From positions 28,884 through 92,883 of the forward strand of contig NZ_CP095849.1 in the NCBI RefSeq assembly GCF_023101345.1: 64,000 nucleotides of DNA, given 5' to 3'. Every line of letters starts with the position of its first letter. The stretch's first letter is position 1. The position numbers and the translations under genes were made by a program. The notes under the pieces were generated by a model. That model saw nothing but the letters and a program-made list of their open reading frames with translations, was not told where the DNA came from and ran no database searches. The stretch comes from Hymenobacter sublimis. GTDB taxonomy: Bacteria; Bacteroidota; Bacteroidia; Cytophagales; Hymenobacteraceae. Shown piece by piece: positions 36,186-44,829 of this stretch.

Positions 36186-36974
36186 TGTGTGGACAGCAAG
36201 GATAGTATTTTTACGCCATGCGCCGTCATGAACTAACCGAACGCGAATGGAAAATGGTCGAACCACACGCCCTCGGCCGGCTGGGCACGGGGCGCGACAA
36301 CCGCTTGTTTGTCAACGCCGTGCTCTACCGGGTGCGCACAGGCGTGGCCTGGCGCGACTTGCCCGAGCGGTTTGGCCCGTGGAATACGGTGGCGCGGCGT
36401 TTCCGCCGCTGGGCACAAGCGGGCGTGTGGGAAGCGCTGTTTCAGGCCGTGCAGGAACCGGACTATGCCTGGGTGCTGGTCGACTCGACTACGGCCAAGG
36501 CCCACAAAGCGGCGGCCGGGCAAAAAAAAGCACGCCCGCAGCCGAAGCTCTAGGCCGCTCGCGCGGCGGTTTCTGCACCAAAGTGCATGCCGTCGTGGAC
36601 GCGTTGGGCAACTGCCTGCACGTGGCTCTAACGCCGGGCGAAGCAGCCGACAGCCCGCAATTGCCCGGTTTGCTGGCGGCCTTGTCAGAACAACCCGGCG
36701 CAGTAGTCGCCGACAAGGCATATGACACGAACCACGTACTCAGTACGTTGGCCCAAGACGAAGTCGAAGCCGTCATCCCGCCCAAAGCCAACCGCCTCGA
36801 CCAGCGCGACTACGATGAAAACCTGTATGCCGACCGCAACAAGGTGGAGCGCTTCTTCGGCCGTCTCAAAGAGGCCCGTGGCTTTGCGACCCGATACGAG
36901 AAAACTGCTACCTCCTTTTTAGCCGTGGCCCACCTGCTCGCTGCCCTCGATTGGATGCGCTAGCTGTCCACACA
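36186..36974 (+). mobile_element. IS5-family (IS427-type) insertion sequence
   Basis: A 789-bp element bounded by 12-bp inverted repeats: TGTGTGGACAGC (36186-36197) and GCTGTCCACACA (36963-36974). It contains one transposase read through a -1 frameshift. No clear target-site duplication is seen in the flanks (GAG to the left, GCC to the right). It is GC-rich and inserted right after the stop of the ABC-3C ATPase, and before the 37019 gene. Confidence 0.85.
36218..36963 (+). CDS. IS427-type DDE transposase made by -1 frameshift
   Basis: Two overlapping frames: the first, 36218-36553 (111 residues), and the second to 36963 in the -1 frame. A run of eight As (36522-36529) in the overlap is the likely slip site. 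The fused product has the DDE triad: Asp in VLVDSTTAKAHK (frame one), Asp in VVADKAYD and Glu in NKVERFFGRLK (frame two). The N-terminal DUF4096-like segment (RRHELTEREWKMVEPH) is intact. Both parts look functional. Confidence 0.85.
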
Positions 36975-37018
36975 GCCTAAGTAAAAGCATTTTATACACC
37001 TTAATCACTTATTAGCTA

Positions 37019-37918
37019 ATGCCTTTATCGCTGATTATTGAGAAGGTGGATTTGTATAGTGACTGGGTGAAAATTGCGAAGCAACGCCTAACAGCTTACG
37101 GTTTCAATATCAGTCAACTTGTCCGCGACGAAGAGGTATCACTAGAGTACTTTAACGTGCTGCTGCACCTGACCATACCAGTACACTCTCGTCAGGTATT
37201 TTACGCGGACACATTCAATTGCCCTCCCGAGCTTCATGCGGGATTGCTAGCCTTTATCGAAAAGATTGAGTCTGGGCGAAATCTGCGGCCGCACATGAGT
37301 CGAGGAGTAAAAAAGGTGGCCAACCGGGATGCTTTACGATACGACTGGGGCATTCATCACTTTCATCTTGGCACTACCTTAGCCCCTGATGGTTTTATCA
37401 TTCGGACCGAACCAGTTCTATTTGCTTGGGTCGCTAACAATGCCGTATACATGCTCGGACTCTACCCACATGGGGCTTGGAGCCAGCAAGAAGTTCTCCA
37501 AGTGCTTTATCGCAACTGGCCTGCCCTGCTCTCTCCTTATACCATAAAGGGTGCTAGTCTAACTCACGTTTTAACCGACCAGGAAGTCGCGCAAGCGCGC
37601 AAAGCGGGCGTAACGGTGGCCTTTCAAGTGGCTGAAGGTGTCGCCGTTGTGCCCCCAGGGGGTGGAATGCCAACGTCCAAGCATAGCTTTCGTGCAGTAA
37701 GAGATAATGACAAGCTGCTCGACAACTTGGATAGCATGACGGAACAGTTGCGCGACCCTAACTCAGCCTTTATGCAGGAGTATGAAAGGAAAGGAGCTTT
37801 CAAAAAAAGAACCCTCTCATTTTCTTTAGTAGAACACAACACTGGGTGCATGCTCATCGAAAAGCACAACACCCTTCATTTTAAGGTAGACGGAATTCCT
37901 TCCTTGCCGCTGCCTTAG
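37019..37918 (+). CDS. Unknown protein with HHFHLG segment, next to caspase-helicase
   Basis: A 299-residue protein I cannot place in a named family. Its centre has a notable block: NRDALRYDWGIHHFHLGTT, then PVLFAWVANNAVYMLGLYPHGAWSQQEVLQVL, reminiscent of small uncharacterised proteins where His residues and a Trp/Tyr pair surround a beta strand. The HHFHLG and HGAW motifs could be catalytic or metal-binding. It lies downstream of the IS and 47 bp before the caspase-helicase, on the same strand, so it may belong to that system. No signal or membrane span. Confidence 0.55.
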   Translation: MPLSLIIEKVDLYSDWVKIAKQRLTAYGFNISQLVRDEEVSLEYFNVLLHLTIPVHSRQVFYADTFNCPPELHAGLLAFIEKIESGRNLRPHMSRGVKKVANRDALRYDWGIHHFHLGTTLAPDGFIIRTEPVLFAWVANNAVYMLGLYPHGAWSQQEVLQVLYRNWPALLSPYTIKGASLTHVLTDQEVAQARKAGVTVAFQVAEGVAVVPPGGGMPTSKHSFRAVRDNDKLLDNLDSMTEQLRDPNSAFMQEYERKGAFKKRTLSFSLVEHNTGCMLIEKHNTLHFKVDGIPSLPLP

Positions 37919-37965
37919 CCTTCTATGGCGGTAAATTACTAAATGGACCTCGACTACGACAGCTT

Positions 37966-40900
37966 ATGGCCGCCCGACTTCTTTCCGGATTCATTGGCAT
38001 CAACCGCCATGCTGACCAGGACATTTCTGACTTGAACTGTGCTCGTCGGGATGCTACGGCCCTGTGGTCACTTTGGCAAGACACTCTTCCTGACACCACA
38101 CCAGTACTGCTCGTAGATGAGCAGGCCACCAAGTCCCGTATTGAAGAATTGCTAGCATTGACATTGGATGCCGCGACGGATGAGGATGTGGTACTGCTAA
38201 CCTTTTCTGGCCACGGCACCCACAACCACCGCTTAGTAGCCCATGATACCAACTTGGAGGACTTAGCGGGGACAACTATCTCCATGGCGGACCTAGCCAC
38301 ACGGTTTCGCCAAAGCAAGGCCCGCCATATTTTGCTGGTTCTTGACTGTTGTTTCAGCGGGGGGGCGCCAGCCAAAGTGATTGAGGATGGCTTACAGCCA
38401 CGCGGTACCGGGTTTTCTTTAGAATCGGCTTTTTCCGGACGTGGGCGCATGCTCCTAGCCGCCGCTAATGTTGATGAAGAGGCTTGGGAGGCAGCGGGCC
38501 ATGGTCTATTGACTTCGGCCCTAACCGCAGCTTTACGGGCTGCTACTGGTCCGGTGGAGGTGGGAGCGCTGATGGCCGATGTTGCCGGACGGGTACGCGC
38601 CGAAGCGCAACGTCTGGGCCTGACGCAAACCCCAAAATGGGTAGGAGATATCGATGGGGGCTTTACCATTCCCCCGCTACAGGCCGGACAGCATTTTTAC
38701 CAAGCCTTTCCTGAACAGACCGGACTGAAGGTTTCAGCCAACATCAGTGAATTAATAGGCTTCGGCTTGCCCGAAGAGGTTATTCAACTCTGGGACCAAC
38801 AGTTCTCCCAAGGGCTCAACGAACTGCAAATTGCTGCGGTCAACGACTATCGGATACTGGATGGGGAATCCCTACTGGTAGTGGCCCCGACCAGCAGCGG
38901 CAAGACGTTTATTGGAGAACTAGCCGCTGTAAAAGCTGCTGTTAGCACCCAGCGAGCTGTTTTTCTAGTGCCTTATAAGGCGTTGGCCAACGAGAAGTAC
39001 GAACAGTTTTCTGACTTGTACGGCACGCGGTTGGGCCTACGGGTGATTCGGTGCACTGGCGACTACCAAGACGCTACCAATGCTTTTGTACGGGGTAAGT
39101 ATGACATTGCCCTACTCACCTATGAGATGTTTCTGAACCTGGTGGTGAAGAATCAGGGCACACTTAGCCGCATCGGGGTAGTCGTCGTGGACGAGGCGCA
39201 GTTCATTACAGACCCCAACCGAGGCATCAGCGTCGAATTGCTGCTAACATATATTCTGTCTGCTCGCGAACGGGGCATCACCCCGCAGCTGGTAGCGCTG
39301 TCGGCGGTCATCGGCAACACCAACGGTTTTGAGCATTGGCTGCGCTGTCAAGCGTTGATTACGACCCGTCGACCCGTGCCCCTAGAGGAGGGCGTCATTG
39401 ACCGCTCGGGCGTTTTTGAGTATGTAGACCCGGACACCGGGCTCCAGCAGAAACGGCAGCTACTACCTGCTCATGCCGTGCGGATACGCCGCGATAAAGC
39501 AAGTACTCAGGACGTGATAGTGCCTCTAGCACAGTCCTTGCTGGCGCAGCAGCCAACAGCTAAGCTCATTGTGTTCCGCAACATCCGCGGCAAAGCCGAA
39601 GGCGTTGCGGGTTATCTGGCTAAGGATTTGGGCTTGCCCAGTGCGGATGCGGTGATGGCGGCCTTACCAGCTCAGGACCGCTCCTCTACCTCCGCTAAGC
39701 TACGCGACTGTCTGCGGGGCGGTACAGCCTTTCACAACAGCAACCTGTCCCGAGAAGAGCGGGAGGTGGTCGAACGCGCTTTTCGCGACCAGCAGGGTCC
39801 TGTGCGGGTGCTGGGAGCCACTACTACTGTCGCGGCTGGCATCAACACGCCGGCATCAGCAGTAATCCTAGGCGAAACGGAATTCCTTGGAGAGGACCAG
39901 AAGCCATTTACCATTGCCGAATACAAAAACATGGTGGGCCGGGCTGGCCGGCTGGGCTATAATGAGCGTGGCCAGTCGTTCATCATCGCCAATACCCCCA
40001 TGGAGCGTCGTCAACTGTTCCAACACTACGTCCTTGGGCAGCCGGAAGCCATGCGCTCTTCCTTTGTCAGCGGCAATCTGTCCACATGGGTGTTGCGCCT
40101 GCTGGCCCAAATCCCGCGGGTTGGCCGCCGGGATGTAGCCACCTTGCTGGCAAACACCTACGGAGGGTACGTGGAGGGCCGTAGCAATTCAAACTGGCGG
40201 CCCCAGATGGATGCGCAGGTAGAAAATATCATAATATCATTGATTCGGGCTGGCATCGCCGAGCAGGAGGGCTCCATGCTCCAGTTGACCTTGATAGGGT
40301 TTGCCTGCGCCAATTCTTCGCTGTCTTTTGAATCTATCCTGCGCCTACTGCACTTTCTGAAATTGTTGAACCCAACCACCATTACACTTGAGCGGCTGAT
40401 GGCTCTGACGCAGGCGCTGCCGGAGCTGGATGAGACCTACACGCCACTCTTTAAAAACGGCAACAAGGAGAAGACGTGGCCATATCACGCGGCTCAAAAA
40501 GTCGGCAACGACCTGGTGCAACTCTACCAACGTTCCCTTCCCGACCAGCTAGCCTATTTACGCCGAGCTAAACGGGCCCTCTTGGTAGAAGCTTGGCTTG
40601 AGGGCGATTCTTTGGAAAGTCTGGAGCAGGCGTACACCAATTCCTCATTCGTGCCGGTAAGCTACGGGGATGTGCGTCGTATTGCAGATGCAACACGCTA
40701 TCATTTCCGCTCAGTTGTTCCCATTGTCCAAGCTTTGCACCCTATGTTGCTCTTGGAAGATGAGGCTCTGAATTTGTTAACCACTCGTCTGGAGGTTGGC
40801 TTACCAGCCTCGGCGCTCCCCTTGCTGAAGGTACCGACTCTGAATCGCGGGGAAATACTGTTGCTTGCGCGCCATGGCATTGTGGACCCGTCGCTTCCAT

Positions 40901-41019
40901 GGGCAGCAGTTGAACCGGCTGCCATTGAGTTATTCGGCCTTGAAAGAAGTCAAGCAATAGGGCCTGTATGGGAAAAGCAGCATCTCACTAGATTGTCCAA
41001 AACATCGAGGGCATCCTAG
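37966..41019 (+). CDS. Caspase-like protease fused to Ski2-like helicase
   Basis: A 1017-residue protein. Residues 1-200: caspase-family (C14) domain with a catalytic His83 (TFSGHGTHNH) and a Cys dyad region LDCCFSGG (C129 likely nucleophile). Residues about 250-750: superfamily 2 helicase of the Ski2/Hel308 type: Walker A APTSSGKT (Lys near 313), DEAQ (about 409-412), motif III SAV and motifs V/VI (VAAGINTPASA, MVGRAGRLGYNERGQ). A helical C-terminal part follows. Combining a caspase-like protease with a nucleic-acid helicase is typical of abortive immune systems (inference): the helicase part may sense foreign nucleic acid and release the protease. Confidence 0.85.
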   Translation: MAARLLSGFIGINRHADQDISDLNCARRDATALWSLWQDTLPDTTPVLLVDEQATKSRIEELLALTLDAATDEDVVLLTFSGHGTHNHRLVAHDTNLEDLAGTTISMADLATRFRQSKARHILLVLDCCFSGGAPAKVIEDGLQPRGTGFSLESAFSGRGRMLLAAANVDEEAWEAAGHGLLTSALTAALRAATGPVEVGALMADVAGRVRAEAQRLGLTQTPKWVGDIDGGFTIPPLQAGQHFYQAFPEQTGLKVSANISELIGFGLPEEVIQLWDQQFSQGLNELQIAAVNDYRILDGESLLVVAPTSSGKTFIGELAAVKAAVSTQRAVFLVPYKALANEKYEQFSDLYGTRLGLRVIRCTGDYQDATNAFVRGKYDIALLTYEMFLNLVVKNQGTLSRIGVVVVDEAQFITDPNRGISVELLLTYILSARERGITPQLVALSAVIGNTNGFEHWLRCQALITTRRPVPLEEGVIDRSGVFEYVDPDTGLQQKRQLLPAHAVRIRRDKASTQDVIVPLAQSLLAQQPTAKLIVFRNIRGKAEGVAGYLAKDLGLPSADAVMAALPAQDRSSTSAKLRDCLRGGTAFHNSNLSREEREVVERAFRDQQGPVRVLGATTTVAAGINTPASAVILGETEFLGEDQKPFTIAEYKNMVGRAGRLGYNERGQSFIIANTPMERRQLFQHYVLGQPEAMRSSFVSGNLSTWVLRLLAQIPRVGRRDVATLLANTYGGYVEGRSNSNWRPQMDAQVENIIISLIRAGIAEQEGSMLQLTLIGFACANSSLSFESILRLLHFLKLLNPTTITLERLMALTQALPELDETYTPLFKNGNKEKTWPYHAAQKVGNDLVQLYQRSLPDQLAYLRRAKRALLVEAWLEGDSLESLEQAYTNSSFVPVSYGDVRRIADATRYHFRSVVPIVQALHPMLLLEDEALNLLTTRLEVGLPASALPLLKVPTLNRGEILLLARHGIVDPSLPWAAVEPAAIELFGLERSQAIGPVWEKQHLTRLSKTSRAS

Positions 41020-41136
41020 CCGTGTGGAATTGGTGAATTTGCAATCATCTTGCTTGTGGAAGCAACGGTTAACCCCGCATATTTACCTTGTATTTGCTTC
41101 ACTTCCACACTTTAACCTTACTATTCTCGGCTGCTT

Positions 41137-42051
41137 ATGAAGTTTATTGCTATTGATTTTGAAACTGCTACGGCCGACCGCGACAGTGCCTGCGAAATAG
41201 GCTTGGCTTTCGTGGAAGACGGTCAGATTACCGGCACCAAATCCTGGTTGGTAAAGCCCCCTTCCTATCCTTACTTCGACCCGTTTAACATCTCCATTCA
41301 CGGCATTTATCCCTCCGACGTAGCTGACCAGCCTACCTGGGCCGAACTGTGGCCAGAATTGCAGCCACTGCTGGAAGGTCAGTTATTAGTAGCTCACAAT
41401 GCTGGCTTCGATTTCAGCGTGTTGCGCCGGACGTTAGAAGCGTATGAGTTGCCTTTCCCTTCTTTGCAGTACGTCTGCAGTTATATTTTCTCGAAGAAAG
41501 TATGGACTGGGCTTCCCGCCTACGATTTGCATACTCTCTGCAAATTTCACGGCATCCCGCTGCAGCACCACCGCGCGGCTAGTGATGCGCAAGCTTGCGC
41601 GCAGTTGGCGTTGAAAACCTTTGCCCATGCTGGCGTCACGTGTCAGGACGACTTTGCTGAAAGGCTGCTAACTAACATAGGTCAGCTGCGTCCAGATGGC
41701 TACAACCCCTGCATAACGCGGCGTATTTACCTGTCTAAAGATCCGAGCCTGATTAAGGGGGACCCAGCCAAGCATAAACCTGACAACCTGTTCTACGGCC
41801 GCAGTGTGGTATTCACCGGTACCCTCTCTTCCATGCAGCGTGCCAGTGCGCAGCAGCTCATTGCCAACATTGGTGGAATTAACAGTAACGGCGTCACTAA
41901 GGACACCTGCTTTCTGGTGGTTGGGCAGCAGGATTACCGCATTGTCGGTGATGACGGCATGAGTAGCAAACAGGAGAAAGCCGTTAAGCTCATCGAGAAA
42001 GGCGCTGGGTTGGAAATTCTATCTGAAGTAGACTTCCTTCGTAATCTGTAG
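41137..42051 (+). CDS. DnaQ-like 3'-5' exonuclease with BRCT domain
   Basis: A 304-residue protein. Residues 1-170 hold a DEDDh exonuclease: Asp7/Glu9 in IAIDFETATADRD, the NISIHGI segment, Asp in AHNAGFD and the HRAASDA motif with His145 and Asp150. Residues about 219-304 form a BRCT domain (GRSVVFTGTLSSMQRASAQQ ... FLVVGQQDY). The pair resembles an exonuclease/ligase-type BRCT, here outside housekeeping replication genes. It lies 117 bp after the caspase-helicase and 9 bp before the next gene, so it is likely part of the same defence cassette. Confidence 0.88.
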   Translation: MKFIAIDFETATADRDSACEIGLAFVEDGQITGTKSWLVKPPSYPYFDPFNISIHGIYPSDVADQPTWAELWPELQPLLEGQLLVAHNAGFDFSVLRRTLEAYELPFPSLQYVCSYIFSKKVWTGLPAYDLHTLCKFHGIPLQHHRAASDAQACAQLALKTFAHAGVTCQDDFAERLLTNIGQLRPDGYNPCITRRIYLSKDPSLIKGDPAKHKPDNLFYGRSVVFTGTLSSMQRASAQQLIANIGGINSNGVTKDTCFLVVGQQDYRIVGDDGMSSKQEKAVKLIEKGAGLEILSEVDFLRNL

Positions 42052-42060
42052 AAAGCCTAG

Positions 42061-42639
42061 ATGAAACAACCAGCTGATTTCTCCCCTTCCTGGAAACGCT
42101 TGACTGCTTTGCCGGATGAACGGACGATGTGGGAGTTTGACGCATACTATCAGCGTGTTCATCCCTTGGTGCCCAACGTACCCAGAGCGGTGCTAAAGCA
42201 GTGGATTCATGGGCTGCAGGGCGAATACGTTACGCTACGAAACTATGCTTGGCTGGATTTCGACCACTTACTCTTTAGCTTGGAGCAGTGGCCGACGCAG
42301 GCTCTGCTGAGCTTGTACGTAGTGGAAGAATATCGAGATTGTGTCCAGACCCGAGAGCGGTGCCAAGACTTCGAGGAGTTTTGCTGCACTAACCGGGACC
42401 TAGTCCACTGGAAGGAACATGGCACATGGCGCACCCCACCCGTAGTGCTGGATGTAACCTCGATAGGCCCGTTGCCACCGGATAAAGAGTTGGTAGTGCC
42501 TCACCAGTTAATCGAAGGTCATAATCGGTTCGGCTATTTACTGGCGATGGCAGGCATGACGCAACGAGGTGAAGCCATAGTGGCTGTCACGCACGATGTA
42601 TGGGTGTTACGGCAACCTGGACCAGTTGAGTTGCCGTAG
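42061..42639 (+). CDS. Unknown protein of the caspase-helicase/exonuclease cluster
   Basis: A 192-residue protein with no family I recognise. It has aromatic and acidic residues (MWEFDAYYQRVHPLVPNVP) and a central helix (DFDHLLFSLEQWPTQALLSLYVVEEYRDCV) and ends with a beta-rich part (FGYLLAMAGMTQRGEAIVAVT). Nine bp separate it from the exonuclease gene, implying coupled expression. It may be a regulator or partner of the exonuclease; nothing in the sequence is decisive. Confidence 0.55.
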   Translation: MKQPADFSPSWKRLTALPDERTMWEFDAYYQRVHPLVPNVPRAVLKQWIHGLQGEYVTLRNYAWLDFDHLLFSLEQWPTQALLSLYVVEEYRDCVQTRERCQDFEEFCCTNRDLVHWKEHGTWRTPPVVLDVTSIGPLPPDKELVVPHQLIEGHNRFGYLLAMAGMTQRGEAIVAVTHDVWVLRQPGPVELP

Positions 42640-42716
42640 CCCGGCGGTTTAATACGTGGTTCATGTGCTGTGGTGTTAGTTGCAGTGTGTTCCTCTCACC
42701 AACCACCCGCGGTTCC

Positions 42717-43091
42717 TTAAGCCTTCGATGCCGTGAGGAAATGGAGCTGCGCCTGAAAGGAGGCCAGCGCCTCAGCATCCGGCAACACAAACCACGTGGT
42801 CTTACTTGTCAGGGGAAAGCGCAACTGCTGCGCAGGTATGCCCAGGCTAACGAGCACGCGCTGCACGAGGCGGGGCTCCTCGCGCTTAAGCTTGCCGTTT
42901 TTCAGGTTGACAATGTTGGTGTAGGTAAGCTGGTGCGTCTCACAAAACGGCTTCAATTCCCCGCTGCCCAGCATTTTCAGCCTGCCCTGTGCATACAGCA
43001 GTGCATCGGCGTAGGAAACGGTCAAACTCAGGTCCGGAAAGGGCAGCGGAGCTGCTTCGACCAGGCTCGTTACTTCTTCTTTTTCATTCAT
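42717..43091 (-). CDS. Small protein near the origin, possible helix-turn-helix
   Basis: A 124-residue protein on the minus strand. Residues about 40-85 (PFCETHQLTYTNIVNLKNGKLKREEPRLVQRVLVSLG) can be read as a helix-turn-helix (HQLTYTNIVNLKNGKL) as in short plasmid regulators. The remainder is beta-type. It lies between the defence island and the origin. A regulator of plasmid maintenance is possible; there is no proof. Confidence 0.5.
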   Translation of the reverse strand: MNEKEEVTSLVEAAPLPFPDLSLTVSYADALLYAQGRLKMLGSGELKPFCETHQLTYTNIVNLKNGKLKREEPRLVQRVLVSLGIPAQQLRFPLTSKTTWFVLPDAEALASFQAQLHFLTASKA

Positions 43092-43215
43092 GGGTGGTAG
43101 GTGTTGGTTATGGCCCTGCCCTGCTGAGTTCAGGAGCCATTGTAAAGGTGCTGAGCCAGGTTAATCCTCGTCTGGCGTGGATGATTTTAAGGCTACTGAG
43201 TAATACGGGGCTGCT

Positions 43216-43668
43216 CTACGAAGCTGGTGTGGCCAGTGCCCGCCAGTTAGGGGCCGGTGCCTTGCCTTGCTGCAGGGCCTGCACCAGGGCCGCGACGTCC
43301 TCGGGGCTGAGCATGTCCCGCCGCGGGGCCAGGAAGCTCACGTCGTTGAACAAGTCCCGCTCGCCGTGGCCAAAGCGCACGGCGTACACGTTTTCGTAAT
43401 TCGAGGAATAGGCGTAGCGGGTAAAGAGCGAGAGCGCGCCGGGCGCAATGCCATACTGCTGGCACACCTTGGCCGCGAGCGTGACCGGGCATTGCATCAG
43501 GCTGCCGACGGCTCCCTGCTCCAGCTCCGTGGCCACGGTCCAGCCGTGGGCCGGGTGTACCACCAGCTCGCAGCGGGCCGGCTGGCGCTTTACATCATCG
43601 TAGAGGTAAAACGGCAGGGCATGAATGACATCGGGCAGGGTGTACAGGGCGTCAAGGTCGATGAGCAT
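43216..43668 (-). CDS. Unknown small protein near the origin
   Basis: A 150-residue protein on the minus strand (MLIDLDALYTLPDVIHALPFY...). It has no recognised motif; it looks soluble, mixed alpha/beta, with GC-rich codon use like the rest of the plasmid backbone. A -7-like box (CAAAGGAA on the plus strand, 43770-43777) lies about 100 bp upstream. Its position beside the origin suggests a plasmid backbone gene. The 124-bp gap to the next gene holds nothing clear. Confidence 0.5.
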   Translation of the reverse strand: MLIDLDALYTLPDVIHALPFYLYDDVKRQPARCELVVHPAHGWTVATELEQGAVGSLMQCPVTLAAKVCQQYGIAPGALSLFTRYAYSSNYENVYAVRFGHGERDLFNDVSFLAPRRDMLSPEDVAALVQALQQGKAPAPNWRALATPAS

Positions 43669-43950
43669 GCGGCAGAAAGGAAGCTTCGATTTGATAGCCG
43701 GCCCCGGGCATCCGCAGTAAAAGGCGCGTAAGCAACTGGCCAGGACGGGGACAGAGGGTAATTCTAAGGCAAAGGAAACAGGTCAAATCGATGCTACCTA
43801 CGGCCTAATGCCCTTTTCGGGTATGCAGGAGCCCTTTTTTAGCCCTTACCACTACACCTGCTATGGTTAGGGCCGGCGGGTTAACTCCTCCGTAAGGCCT
43901 TGCATAGCGTTCAATAACCGCCCATCAGGTGCTACTACTTCGCTTTCCGG

Positions 43951-44142
43951 CTTATAAAACCTATTAGTTCACGAAAACGCTTAGCTCGACTGTAGGCTGG
44001 TAGGTCTGCTAAAAAATAGATTTTATAAGCCCTGGGGTTCTTGTGGGCACCATTTTCATGGTTAGGGGCTCCCTACTGGCCTGCTGCAGCAGCCGCTGAA
44101 GATGCTGGCGAAGCAAACCTGCGAGACTTATAAAATCTATTA
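43951..44142. repeat. Distal iteron copies, two inverted and one direct
   Basis: CTTATAAAACCTATTAG at 43951-43967 (inverted), AATAGATTTTATAAGC at 44015-44030 (direct) and CTTATAAAATCTATTAA at 44127-44143 (inverted, approximate). They lie 280-470 bp left of the main array, on the far side of the AT-rich region. Such outlying copies are often used for copy-number control by Rep-mediated handcuffing (general knowledge of iteron plasmids). Confidence 0.75.
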
Positions 44143-44194
44143 ATGAGGCCTTGGTGAGCTTTCAGCGTAGTTTTCAAGTACCTTTGGAGTTAAT

Positions 44195-44420
44195 AGGAAT
44201 GTTCTAAATAGTAGAAAAAGGTAAAAAAAATCTTTAAAAAGTGCAATCCCATTTTGTGCTTATTTAGACTCACTTTTTTGTTGTTTTCGTTCGGGTATCG
44301 GCCTAAACCACCACTTTAAAAGCTTTTGTACTCCAGCTTCAACAAGCTTGTGAGTATTTTAAGTATTTAAGGTATTTGCAGGGGCCACAACTTTTTGTAC
44401 TACAGCAACTTAAGCCGCTT
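44195..44420. other. AT-rich putative DNA-unwinding region
   Basis: Long A and T runs (for example GGTAAAAAAAATC and CACTTTTTTGTTG) and repeated short direct repeats AGTATTTAAGGTATTTGC-like. It lies next to the iterons, as melting regions of iteron plasmids do. Confidence 0.6.
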
Positions 44421-44423
44421 CAG

Positions 44424-44725
44424 TAATAGGTTTTATAAGCGAGCTAATAGGTTTTATAAGCCAAGTAATAGGTCTCATAAGCGGACTAATAGGTTTTATA
44501 AGCCCAGCTAATAGCTTTCATAAGCTGATTAATAGAGCATCCTCTCATAGGCTATTAATTCGATGCCTGGGCCCAACTAATAGATTTTATAAGTCACTCC
44601 GGGTGTGGACTCGGTAGCAGCCCTACCCTGACGGCGCTGAACTAATAGCTTTTATAAGTCTCGCGGAAAGCTCGCGCCGCGCTAACTAATAGGTTTCATA
44701 AGTCTAACTAATAGCTTTTATAAGC
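44424..44725 (+). repeat. Iteron array for Rep binding
   Basis: Nine direct copies of TAATAGGTTTTATAAGC or close variants (GGT or GCT or GAT in the centre, TCATAAG once or more), starting at 44424, 44445, 44466, 44487, 44509, 44578, 44643, 44687 and 44709; a degenerate half copy TAATAG lies at 44530. Spacing is 21-22 bp or about a multiple of it (69, 65, 44), so all copies lie on one face of the helix. An inverted half-site CTATTAG (44774-44780) sits just upstream of the rep promoter. Confidence 0.93.
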
Positions 44726-44796
44726 CGCCTCGGTCCCGCGCCTGTTCCTTGCTCATAGATTCAGGATTTGGCTCTATTAGTTTCCGATTTAAGCCG

Positions 44797-44804
44797 TATG
44801 TTTG
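44797..44804 (+). promoter_or_regulatory. -7 box of the rep promoter
   Basis: TATGTTTG, an exact match to TAnnTTTG, 25 bp before the rep start. An inverted half-iteron (44774-44780) just upstream could allow Rep to repress its own gene. Confidence 0.6.
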
Positions 44805-44829
44805 CTTTGTATCACCCCAGTAGCTGCGT

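Larger units (their letters stand above)
43669..44829. other. Non-coding replication-origin region
   Basis: About 1.16 kb without a gene, between the 43216 gene and rep. The left part has two inverted and one direct distal iteron-like copies (43951-44142). The centre (about 44195-44420) is AT-rich with A and T runs, a plausible melting region. The right part has the main iteron array (44424-44725) and the rep promoter. I see no obvious DnaA box. Confidence 0.8.

Noticed and set aside
36180..36980. Target-site duplication at the IS ends
   Set aside because: Flanking bases (GAG left, GCC right) do not match; a duplication of 2-3 bp could be hidden but is not supported.
44424..44725. Repeats that could be taken for a CRISPR array
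   Set aside because: The repeats are 17 bp with 4-5 bp between many of them and no unique spacers of 30 bp; no cas genes. They are iterons beside a Rep_3 gene.
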